Below, one piece after another: positions 30,470 to 38,964 of a stretch of DNA of 64,000 bases. The notes beneath the pieces were generated by a model. The model did not search any database, had not been told where the DNA came from, and saw nothing but the letters and a program-made list of their open reading frames with translations. Each line of letters opens with the position of its first letter. The stretch's first letter is position 1. The position numbers and the translations under genes are program-made. Origin of the DNA: Stentor roeselii (Eukaryota; Ciliophora; Heterotrichea; Heterotrichida; Stentoridae). The DNA lies in assembly GCA_006503475.1 (NCBI GenBank), contig RSEH01000153.1, forward strand, positions 1 through 64,000, read 5' to 3'.

Positions 30470-32539
30470 ATGTTTGAAGAAACCAAAAACTCGTATGAAG
30501 CTCTTTTGAAAAAAGCTTATAATCAACTTAGACACGGATGTGGAAGACTTATTTGTTGGAATCCTTTTTGTGCTTCGAATACAAATTTTCCCAGACTTTG
30601 TGAGGTGCAGTGTGTGGAGTACTTGCTTTATCTGTCGAATTGTGTTGATATGAGACGTATTCAAGAAACTGGATACTTTATTTTTTGTGCTGAACCTGCT
30701 GTCACTGGTCAGGGCTTATCGGAAAGTGAGGAGTCTGGAAGACTGCTTATGACCTTCGCGAATGTAGAGGAATTCGGAGTGAAATTTTTGAATGGAATTT
30801 TGAGTTTTGAAAACCCTGCTGTTGATTGGAGTGGACTACAGAATTTTATTGAAAACCTTCAGCCACTTTATCAAGCTCGTTTTGTTAAAGATGATATCTT
30901 TTCATCTATCTTTAAAAGTGTACCGGTTACAAGATATAATTCGTTGTATTTACCTCGGTTCTGCTTGATGTCGTTAATTGTTCTGTCTGAGCTGCAAACC
31001 GCTCCTGAAACTTTTATTTGTCTTAGTCAGTCGATTTCTCCTCATGGGAGTATTTCAGATCAGATCTGCCAATGGATTGATTTCTTTCCCTCAAAACTCC
31101 TAGAAAAAGTGATCCACTCCCTTCAAAAATGCATCAGTTCTCAATTCGAAAGTCTTTCATCCCCATCAAGTTTCGACCGTTTTTACTCAACTTTACATCT
31201 CTTAAACCTAGTCTGGCGTTCAAACGATCGTCAGATGCGAGTAGACTACAAAGAATTTTACAACAAAGAAATAAACAAAAAGATGGACATTCCAGAAGAG
31301 TATAAAAAGTGGAAAGTTTCATTAATAGAGCGAAAAAGAAAATTTTCATCAAAATGGTTTTCAATCCTTGACTTTCCTTTTCTTCTTGACTGTGAAATGA
31401 AGACCCGATTATTGCAACACGAGCATTACGAGGCAGTCGAATACCAACTGACTCAATTTTTCATTGTTTCCATCATTTCAGGAGTAATGGAATCTCCTTA
31501 CTTCCAATTAGAAATCAGCAGAGAAAATATGGTCGAAGACTCAATCAAACAATTCACACGAAAAGACATAAACCTCAAAAAACCCCTCCGAGTCAAGTTC
31601 ATCGGAGAAGAAGGTGTCGATGAAGGAGGTGTTAAAAAAGAGTTCTTTCATCTTTTAATAAAAAAGCTTTTTGAAGACTCACATCAGATCTTTTCTTATA
31701 AAACTTCTGAAAGAGTCTACTGGTTCAACCCTGCTTCAGGAGACTTGAAACTTTTCGAGCTTTTTGGAATAGTTTTAGGACTTGCAATCTTCAATTGTGT
31801 CAATGTCGATATCAACTTCCCAACAGCTCTTTACAAAAAACTTCAAAACTCCTGTGTTTCAATTGCAGATCTTAGTGAAATCGACAAGTCTGCTCAAAGT
31901 TCACTTTCACATCTTCTTGAAACAAAAGAAGACGTGTCAAGTCTCAGCCTTTCCTTTGTTATTGAAACTGAAGTCCAAGGTCTTCGCTCTCAACATGAAT
32001 TGATCAAAGGAGGAAAAGACTTGCAAGTGACTAACTCGAATCGTGAAGAATTCGTCAAACTTTATGCGGATTGGCTGCTTAATCAGGGAATTCAAGAACA
32101 ATTTGAAAGCTTTCGAAAAGGGTTTAATAAGATCTGTGGGGGAGGGGTCGTGAATTTGATTCGCCCTGAAGAACTTGGACTTGTGCTCTGTGGAAAACCT
32201 GTGATTGACTTGAGAGAACTGGAAAAAGTCGCGGTTTATGAAAATGGCTTTACGAGAGAGACTCATACTGTTGAGATGCTTTGGAAAATTTTACATTCTT
32301 TAGAAGTCGAAGATAAGAAAAAGTTTCTGTTTTTTGTTACAGGGTCGGATAGAGTACCTGCTGGTGGGTTTTCGTCGATTCAGTTTGTCATCTCGAGGAA
32401 TGGACCTGATTCTGATAGGATTATGACCGCTCATACTTGCTATAACTATCTGCTTCTACCGGAGTACACCTGTGAGACCAAAATGCGTAAACTTCTGCTC
32501 CTCGCCATAAACAACAGTGAAGGCTTCGGGCTGCGATAA
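30470..32539 (+). CDS. UBE3A: UBE3A/E6-AP-like HECT ubiquitin ligase
   Basis: 689 residues. The N-terminus has an AZUL-type zinc module (CGRLICWNPFCAS then C-containing loop, residues about 20-60), which in animals is specific to UBE3A. The HECT domain fills the C-terminal half: KFIGEEGVDEGGVKKEFF, YWFNPAS, FELFGIVLGLAI in the N-lobe; FVTGSDRVPAGGF in the C-lobe; the catalytic Cys is C657 in AHTCYNYLLLP. The C-terminus ends FGLR. It transfers ubiquitin from an E2 to substrates via a thioester; substrates in ciliates are unknown. It sits tail to tail with an RCC1-repeat gene, 26 bp between stops. TTTATATA immediately precedes the ATG. Confidence 0.9.
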   Translation: MFEETKNSYEALLKKAYNQLRHGCGRLICWNPFCASNTNFPRLCEVQCVEYLLYLSNCVDMRRIQETGYFIFCAEPAVTGQGLSESEESGRLLMTFANVEEFGVKFLNGILSFENPAVDWSGLQNFIENLQPLYQARFVKDDIFSSIFKSVPVTRYNSLYLPRFCLMSLIVLSELQTAPETFICLSQSISPHGSISDQICQWIDFFPSKLLEKVIHSLQKCISSQFESLSSPSSFDRFYSTLHLLNLVWRSNDRQMRVDYKEFYNKEINKKMDIPEEYKKWKVSLIERKRKFSSKWFSILDFPFLLDCEMKTRLLQHEHYEAVEYQLTQFFIVSIISGVMESPYFQLEISRENMVEDSIKQFTRKDINLKKPLRVKFIGEEGVDEGGVKKEFFHLLIKKLFEDSHQIFSYKTSERVYWFNPASGDLKLFELFGIVLGLAIFNCVNVDINFPTALYKKLQNSCVSIADLSEIDKSAQSSLSHLLETKEDVSSLSLSFVIETEVQGLRSQHELIKGGKDLQVTNSNREEFVKLYADWLLNQGIQEQFESFRKGFNKICGGGVVNLIRPEELGLVLCGKPVIDLRELEKVAVYENGFTRETHTVEMLWKILHSLEVEDKKKFLFFVTGSDRVPAGGFSSIQFVISRNGPDSDRIMTAHTCYNYLLLPEYTCETKMRKLLLLAINNSEGFGLR

Positions 32540-32565
32540 TATCCAACGAAAAACATTAGAATTAA

Positions 32566-35502
32566 TTAGACTACTATCATCTTGAAGTACCTCCTCACCC
32601 TCTCCACGACAATTTTCTTCACAACAGCTGCGGCTAAAGACTGAAGTTGCTCAACCCAGAGTCTTCCTTCTTCTTTCTGCCCCTCTTCATTTTCCGAGTC
32701 TTTTTCCAGGTCTTCAAGGCATTCATCCATATCTTCATCATCACTTTCCAAGAACTTAAGACAAACTTTTCTCTTATTTTCCCTTCGAAAAGACTTAATT
32801 TCATAAAAATGTTTGAAAAGCTTGTCAACAACAAAAGTGTTTAAAAGTTTCTCCAAAGCACTGCAAGCCAAACGATTTTTCACATCAGGGTCTTCCTGCA
32901 ACTCACTCTTAATCCTTTCAACAGACTGTGCAGGACTCACTGATTCTGACCAGTTCTGCTGCAATGTAACGACTGGAGTTTCCGCTTCAAAAATCTTATC
33001 AATAAGCGTTTCGAAGTTTTCCCTTTCACTTGAAACTCCGATACTTGCCTTTCTGATTGGTTTTGACTTGTTGATAAATTTTGTGAAACTTACAGTTTTT
33101 GATGTTTTTGAAGCTTCGATTTTTTTCTTGAGCATTAAACTAGAAGACTTGTTTTTACTCAGAGAACTGTTGGAAGGTGAAGAAATGACTGGAAATGGAG
33201 AAGTTGGGGAAAGACTTGTTAGAGCTTTTAAGGGTTTTTTGAAACTTGAGTCACTTTTAAGGCTTAGTTTCAGGTCTGAACGGTTTAGTCTGTCGATTGC
33301 GGAACAACGGGATGAGTTTCCGTAGGACTTGAACTTGGAAAAGCCTTTGACGAGGTTTTTATACTCGAGTTTTTCGTAGAGACTTGTTACTTTTAATACG
33401 ATTTTCAGTAAAGTGTATTGTTTTCGCTCTTCTAGATATGACTGAAGACTTGAGAAGTACCCGGAAAACTTCTTTTTTACAAGACTTCGAAGGATTTTAA
33501 TGAATTTAACTTTTATCTTTGAGTGAAGGTGAATTGCTTTGAAAGAAGAAACTTTCATCCGTGATTGGATCTTTTTTAGTGAAGATAAAATAATGATTAG
33601 GCCGTATTTTGCGTTTGAAACTGGTTTTTGGAAGGTTTTTATGCAACTCCAAGAGAATTTCAGGTTTTTTTTCAGGATCTGTGAAAGTTTCATCCCCAGT
33701 CCTCGCGCGTTGGTCTTAGCAGCGAAGATTTTGTTGATTTCTTCCATTTTTGAAGATACCCGATGACGTTTCCACAAGTCGAAGTACTTCACGATTAACA
33801 CCCTGCTATTTTTCAGAGATGTGAAGAAAAAAATGTGGTTTATCACGTTTATCTGCGTTTTCATCGCGTTGAAAATGTTGAAAAGTACTGCAAATCCTCG
33901 ATCTTTCAGTAAAAAACTATCAATTTCTGTTAAAATTTCAAGACCTTGACTGATTTTCATCATTTTTTTCGCATTTTCAGCGAAATTGATAAAACCTGTT
34001 GCTTTTCTCTTTTCTGTCCTAGCCTCAAAAAGCTGTTCCAAGATATGAAAACCTTCTTTTCTATAAATTTCTTGAAAATAAGTATGAACAATAATTTTCA
34101 AAGCAGCAGTTCTTCCATTTTTTCTAGTTTTATTTAAAATATCGCAGATCCTTGCGACTTTTTTTTCCTTTTCCTCAACGATTTTCTGTTGTTTCCATAA
34201 TGAAAAGTCAGCCAAGTCCTTCAAAGCTTTGCTTTCAAGTACGACTTTATTCCTTTGAATGACTTTAGCGATGGCATTGATAAGAGCAGAGATGCTTTTA
34301 TTGACCATCGCGTATTTTTTTAACTTGGCAAATTCTTTCAACTCGTTAAAGTAGATCAAAAAGACCTGCAACGAGTGATGTGAATGAATTTTAAAAACTT
34401 TTTTCAATGCACTTTCTTTTTCCCCGAAAGGATTAACTGAAACCGACCGTCTTCTAAGTTCCATCAAATTTCCAGCAGTTGTTTCACTTTCAACTCTAAT
34501 AGTTGAGTAAAACTTGGTAATAGGAAAGCCGTCAACTTTGACAAGACTAGAAAACCCGATTGAAAAAGACTCACCAGAGTAAATATTCACACTTTCATCG
34601 AATATTTGATCAAACACGTAACTTTTCGCTTCAAGTGTCTGAAGTTTGCATAAACTTTTGTTACTCACTCGCCATTCGTGAAGACTGTTCTCGTCCTTCG
34701 TGATTCCGAATAATACGCTTTTCCCGCCTGCGATTGTTTTGTACTTTGATGGGAATTTTACTAGTTTTAGGCAACCGTGAACTGCGTAGACGTCTTTAGT
34801 GTCTGTCAGGACTGCGATGAAGTCGTCGCAGTTTACAATTGCTTGAGTAAATAACTTGTCTAAACCTTTTATTGCTGTTGGACTCGAGGTTTTACTGTTG
34901 GTTGAACCGCAGAATGGCAACTGGCCGTAAGCGTAGAGAAAACCTCCGGCTGTGCAGAATACTGTGTAGCCTGCACCGCAGGCTACTTGCTTTACTGAGT
35001 AGATCTTTGCACTGGATACTTGTGTTGGAGGTTGCTGACGGCACATTGGCTCTCCACCTAGTTCACCAACATGACCTGAACCCCAAGTGTAGAGACTTCC
35101 GTTTCGGTCAAGTAAGGCGACATGGGTCTGTCCCACAGATGCTGAAGTACATTTAGTTCCTGGTAAAATCACCTTCATCGAAGTTTCAAAACAAGCCGGG
35201 ATGCCAAGAAGTCCAAACTCATCAGGGTCGCTTCCAACAACGAAAGCCTGTCCAGTGAATGAGATGAGTACGGCCATTGAACTATTGCATGAAATTGACT
35301 TGATCGAGTCACTCAAAAAGGACTGTTTCAAGGACTTGAGGCACACTGAATACGCTTCAGAAGACTCAGTGAGGATGACTCCCCAAGTCTTATAAAAGCA
35401 ACTCGACTTGCTCGCATTGGAGACTTCGAGAATTTTAGGAGTCTGACTGGACAACAGAGATTCAGGCCAGACTGCTATTTGGTTGAAATTTCGGACAGCC
35501 AT
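32566..35502 (-). CDS. RCC1-repeat protein with long helical C-terminus (978 aa)
   Basis: Residues about 50-300 hold RCC1-type beta-propeller blades (GQAFVVGSDPDEFGLLG; GSLYTWGSGHVGELGG; GGFLYAYGQLPFCG). About half a dozen blades can be guessed, some degenerate. From about 340 the protein is helical and very rich in Lys/Phe/Leu with repeated short units (KxFxxLKxF, WKRHR), then a Ser/Lys-rich low-complexity stretch (about 770-820), and an acidic patch (DDEDMDECLEDLEKDSENEE) near the C-terminus. The propeller suggests protein or small-GTPase binding, but no GEF motif is clear. Orphan as a whole; ciliates have many RCC1 proteins with long helical tails. Confidence 0.75.
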   Translation of the reverse strand: MAVRNFNQIAVWPESLLSSQTPKILEVSNASKSSCFYKTWGVILTESSEAYSVCLKSLKQSFLSDSIKSISCNSSMAVLISFTGQAFVVGSDPDEFGLLGIPACFETSMKVILPGTKCTSASVGQTHVALLDRNGSLYTWGSGHVGELGGEPMCRQQPPTQVSSAKIYSVKQVACGAGYTVFCTAGGFLYAYGQLPFCGSTNSKTSSPTAIKGLDKLFTQAIVNCDDFIAVLTDTKDVYAVHGCLKLVKFPSKYKTIAGGKSVLFGITKDENSLHEWRVSNKSLCKLQTLEAKSYVFDQIFDESVNIYSGESFSIGFSSLVKVDGFPITKFYSTIRVESETTAGNLMELRRRSVSVNPFGEKESALKKVFKIHSHHSLQVFLIYFNELKEFAKLKKYAMVNKSISALINAIAKVIQRNKVVLESKALKDLADFSLWKQQKIVEEKEKKVARICDILNKTRKNGRTAALKIIVHTYFQEIYRKEGFHILEQLFEARTEKRKATGFINFAENAKKMMKISQGLEILTEIDSFLLKDRGFAVLFNIFNAMKTQINVINHIFFFTSLKNSRVLIVKYFDLWKRHRVSSKMEEINKIFAAKTNARGLGMKLSQILKKNLKFSWSCIKTFQKPVSNAKYGLIIILSSLKKIQSRMKVSSFKAIHLHSKIKVKFIKILRSLVKKKFSGYFSSLQSYLEERKQYTLLKIVLKVTSLYEKLEYKNLVKGFSKFKSYGNSSRCSAIDRLNRSDLKLSLKSDSSFKKPLKALTSLSPTSPFPVISSPSNSSLSKNKSSSLMLKKKIEASKTSKTVSFTKFINKSKPIRKASIGVSSERENFETLIDKIFEAETPVVTLQQNWSESVSPAQSVERIKSELQEDPDVKNRLACSALEKLLNTFVVDKLFKHFYEIKSFRRENKRKVCLKFLESDDEDMDECLEDLEKDSENEEGQKEEGRLWVEQLQSLAAAVVKKIVVERVRRYFKMIVV

Positions 35503-35867
35503 TCTTATTAATTATAGCTTGTTTGAGTTATTTTATTCAGTAGTTAACTGTCGTTTAATATCAAGGATGTTCGGAAAGATTTTTTTTATAATATTTCGAG
35601 TTTTCTTATTTTTGTTAGGAGAAGAGTTGAATTGATTTGATTTGATGATGAAAAAAGACCTGGTATTTGAATACTTTTGAATGTTTGTTATTGGTGAAGT
35701 AGGTGCATTAAATTTTACAAGGAAAACATGTCGGGTTGATGTTAGAAGAAAGTTGGGATTTAGTTTGAGTGATTTGATTGTCACCCGGGTGGACCTTTTT
35801 CATTGAAAAAGGAAAAAGAAAGAAGCCAGTCTAATGGTTTTTAGATTTATTAGAACTAATTCACTAT
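35503..35867. other. Spacer between RCC1-repeat gene and SNF1-like kinase
   Basis: 365 bp. It holds the promoter of the minus-strand RCC1 gene and the 3' end of the kinase. An 83-codon minus frame (35533-35784) starts at GTG, is basic and Asn/Ser-rich, and has no family signature. A better-placed ATG just upstream is in another frame and soon stops, so no gene is called. Confidence 0.4.
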
Positions 35868-37453
35868 TTAATGTAAATACTCAGCCTTGAAGGCAAAGTT
35901 ATCAGCTGTTCCTATCATTCTTGGGTTTACTTTGAAGTTTTTCACTTCTCCTTTTATTGAATAGTCTACACTTTCGCTTAGCCCTGTTCCTTTTATTCGG
36001 CTCTTGTTGGCTCTTTGGCTTGGAGTTAGTGGAAGGGTGTTGTCGGCTGCGATTATTTTATATTTTGGCTTTCCTCGGTTGTATTTTCTGATCGCTGGAC
36101 TTAGAGATATTGGCTCTTTGCTTATTTTTGAAGTGTTCATTTTTACACTTGGAAGCTGGTTTGGAATATTTCTATTCACTTGCCCTTGAGTGAGTAACGC
36201 CCTACGATCATTATCCCTAATAACAATAGGTTCACTAAGTCTATTCGCATGATTTCTCGAAGTAATCGGACTCCGATTGATATTCTGCAAAAACGTGAGA
36301 CTTGAATGAACACCTCTAGGAACATAAAACCCATCCGAATAACTCGCGCTTTTACCTCCACTGACGACCTGTTTATTAAGCATCAAGTAATAAGCAGCAG
36401 AGACAGCATCATGTTTATTACTTTCGACCTGACTCTGAGCGACTTCTGGATCAATTGAAAAGTTTTTCAAGCTAGCAAGAACTCCTTTATCAACAGGAAT
36501 ATAATCATATCCAACAACGATTCCTTTATTCAAGTCCTGATTAACCTGTCGAAACCAAGAATGACTTTTAATCTGATTTAAAGTCATTCTTTTTTCAGGG
36601 TCTATAGTCAAAATTCCTTTAATCATTTCTTTCACCTCATTCGAAATGAACTTAGGACATTCAAACTCACCTGCCAGTATCTTTTTATAAAGCTTGCTCG
36701 TATTCGGGTCTTCAAACGGTAGATACCCACAGACCATAGCATATAAAATCACCCCTGAACTCCAGATATCAACTCCAAGCGGAACATACCGTTTCCCAGC
36801 AATCATCTCAGGTGCTGCATAGCAGGGACTTCCACAGGCAGTCTTAAGCAGTTCACTATTTTTATAAATATTGCTAAGTCCGAAGTCCACTAATTTAATA
36901 TTCTTCTCATGGTCAAGCAAAAGATTTTCAGGTTTCAAGTCACGATGAACAATGTTGACTTTATGCAAATACTCAATACCTGAGATGATTTGCTGGAAAA
37001 ATCGACATGCGTCTCTTTCTTTCAGCTTTTTATTCGCAACGATAAAGTCAAACAACTCACCTCCTGGAGCGTATTCCATTATCAGGTACAATTTCTTGGA
37101 AGTGTCGATGATGTCGTAAAGTTGGATCAGGTTCTGATGGCGGATTAGCTTTAAGATGTAAATTTCTCGAGCTACTCGCTCTACATCGGCCACGTCGGAA
37201 ATTTTTGCCTTTTCTAAGACTTTGATTGCAACTTTTTCGGAGGTTAAGTTGTGGTAACCGATTTTTACTTTGCCGAAAGTTCCTTGGCCGATTTCTCGAC
37301 CGACGGTGTAGTTGCCGATGTTTTTGGATTTTTCTTGTTTTTCTTGTTTTGAGTGCGACCTGCTTGGTTCTTACATTTTATTGATATTTTAGGATGGGTG
37401 GATGATGAAGTGGATTGGGATTTTTGGGCTTTTAGGGTCATGGACATTTTCAT
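35868..37453 (-). CDS. AMPK/SNF1-type Ser/Thr kinase (first exon uncertain)
   Basis: The kinase frame is open from about 37370 to the stop at 35868. It begins with SKNIGNYTVGREIGQGTFGKV (glycine loop), then VAIKVLEKAKI (Lys), HRDLKPENLLL, DFGLSN and the activation loop LLKTACGSPCYAAPEM with the AMPK-type phospho-Thr. A UBA-like autoinhibitory segment (SNKHDAVSAAYYLML) follows the catalytic domain, as in SNF1/AMPK alpha. The C-terminal regulatory domain is short and divergent. Energy-stress signalling is the family role. The kinase frame has no ATG: a stop sits inside a clear 15-nt intron (37360-37374), but the only ATG-led first exon (from 37453) joins it in the wrong frame. A base error in the A-rich tract 37320-37350 or a missed intron is likely. 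Confidence 0.8.
37360..37374 (-). other. 15-nt intron candidate in kinase leader
   Basis: GTAAGAACCAAGCAG on the minus strand fits the intron form used elsewhere and covers the in-frame TAA. However, joining the ATG-led exon across it does not meet the kinase frame, so the local model is one base off. Confidence 0.6.
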
Positions 37454-37478
37454 TTTAAATGTTTAACGATTATAATTA
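37454..37478. promoter_or_regulatory. 25-bp divergent promoter between two kinase genes
   Basis: The putative first ATG of the SNF1-like kinase (37453, minus) and the ATG of the AGC kinase (37479, plus) are 25 bp apart. The spacer is A/T-rich, with TATAATTA next to the plus-strand start. If the starts are right, 5' UTRs must be almost absent or the transcripts overlap. Confidence 0.45.
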
Positions 37479-38447
37479 ATGAACGGACTGGAAGGGTTTG
37501 AGGGGAAGAGAAAGGAGAATATTGGGAATTATCATGTTGGAAGGGTTATTGGAAAGGGAACTTTTGGAACTGTTTTTATTGCACAGGATAAGGCTTCGAA
37601 TCAAGTATTTGCAATTAAGTCAATTTTGAAATCTAAAATAACAACCGAAGCTTCTTATCTCTTTTTGCGGTCTGAGAAAGAAATCTTATCACAACTATCA
37701 AGTCCTTTCGCTGTTTCATACTTTGGATGTTTCCAGGACGACTCGTCGGTTTACTTTAAACAAGAGTTTATTCCTGGAGGGGAGCTATTTTCATTGATTA
37801 CTCGTCAGCAGTTTTTATCAGCTAGGCAATCGAAATTTATAATGAGCGAAATTGTTTTATTTTTGAATCATTTGCATGATAAAGGAATCGTTTACCGCGA
37901 CTTGAAACCAGAAAATATTTTGATTTCATCGACAGGCCACGTGAAAATCGTTGACTTCGGTTTCGCATCAAAATCCGAAGAACACTCTAAAACCTTCTGC
38001 GGCACAGTAGAATACCTTTCTCCTGAAATAATAAAAAGAAAGCCTCACGGAACAGAAGTAGACTGGTGGACATGCGGAGTTCTTTTATTTGAAATGTTAA
38101 CAGGCCGTAGTCCATTCGGTGGAAAAAGTTCAACTCAAACATTTGAGCGAATTTTAAACCAAGAGCCGATTTTCCCAAGCCGAGTCGATTCAGACGCAAA
38201 GGACCTGATTTCAAAGCTGTTGCAGAAAGACCCTCAAAAGCGAATAAAAGGAGAAGAAGTTCAAAAGCATCAATTTTTCAAAGACATTGACTGGCACGAG
38301 GTAGAAAAAATGTCTTATCCGACTTTTCAGCCTCCCAGTCTTCGGACTCCTTTAGACGCTTCTTATTTCCCGCATTATAATGAGAAGAAGGTGTTAGGCG
38401 GGAGTGTAAAGTACAGTTTTGAAGGGTTTGATGATAGGGAAAATTAA
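37479..38447 (+). CDS. AGC-family protein kinase, PKA-catalytic-like
   Basis: 322 residues, nearly all kinase domain. Motifs: GKGTFGTV (glycine loop), FAIKSI (Lys), YRDLKPENIL (catalytic loop, the AGC-type YRD), DFGFAS, activation loop KTFCGTVEYLSPEII with the PDK1-site Thr, and WTCGVLLFEMLTG. The C-terminal tail is short and contains FxxPxxRTPLDASYF and YSFEGFDD, an AGC-tail-like end lacking an obvious hydrophobic FxxF/FxxFS motif. Most like the cAMP- or cGMP-dependent catalytic domain; no cyclic-nucleotide domain is present, so it would need separate regulatory subunits. The N-terminus IGNYHVGRVIGKGTFG closely echoes the divergent neighbour kinase. Confidence 0.85.
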   Translation: MNGLEGFEGKRKENIGNYHVGRVIGKGTFGTVFIAQDKASNQVFAIKSILKSKITTEASYLFLRSEKEILSQLSSPFAVSYFGCFQDDSSVYFKQEFIPGGELFSLITRQQFLSARQSKFIMSEIVLFLNHLHDKGIVYRDLKPENILISSTGHVKIVDFGFASKSEEHSKTFCGTVEYLSPEIIKRKPHGTEVDWWTCGVLLFEMLTGRSPFGGKSSTQTFERILNQEPIFPSRVDSDAKDLISKLLQKDPQKRIKGEEVQKHQFFKDIDWHEVEKMSYPTFQPPSLRTPLDASYFPHYNEKKVLGGSVKYSFEGFDDREN

Positions 38448-38458
38448 GGTAATTAATA

Positions 38459-38689
38459 ATGGAAGTTTTTATCACTGCTAAGACAAAAGTTTCAAGAGTC
38501 TTTCAGGGTGTGAAGGAACAACTGGACTTGATGAAAGATGTTACGTTGATTGGATTTGATGATGGATCTGGCAAGGTTGTAGCTATTGCTGAAAAAATCA
38601 AAGGACTTTATCAGGGGATTGACCAGGAGAATGAAATTTTTGAGAAGGATGGACAGGCTGGTATTAGGGTGAGGCTTAAAATTGTGTGA
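38459..38689 (+). CDS. Small Alba-like nucleic-acid-binding protein (76 aa)
   Basis: Starts 11 nt after the AGC kinase stop on the same strand and ends in TGA. The text MEVFITAKTKVSRVFQGVKE, then VTLIGFDDGSGKVVAIAEKI, then INxE-like GIDQENEI and a final beta strand GIRVRLKI, has the order of an Alba fold (beta-alpha-beta-alpha-beta-beta). Alba proteins bind RNA or DNA; in protists many bind mRNA. Family assignment is by eye and moderate. No intron is needed. Confidence 0.55.
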   Translation: MEVFITAKTKVSRVFQGVKEQLDLMKDVTLIGFDDGSGKVVAIAEKIKGLYQGIDQENEIFEKDGQAGIRVRLKIV

Positions 38690-38964
38690 TTAATAGTTAA
38701 GGTCAATCAAGGCAGTTTAAAGTAAGTTCAAAATCACAAGAATTTTAATAGTTCTCATAGATGAAATCTTGAAGAACAGTAAAAGTACCATGATGTATAC
38801 TTCAAAATAAACAGTCATTCTAACCCTCTCATTTTTCTTTATAATAAAGAATTTCTTACTCCTCCACCTCTTATTCCCTCCAAACCACTCAAAACCTAAA
38901 AAAATCCAAAAAATCTCCAAAAAAACCAATCAACTCCTCCACTTCAACCCTGTAATAATAAAAA

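Noticed and set aside
35533-35784. 83-codon basic minus-strand frame
   Set aside because: Starts at GTG directly after a stop in frame, lies in a promoter-sized gap, no family or splice evidence.
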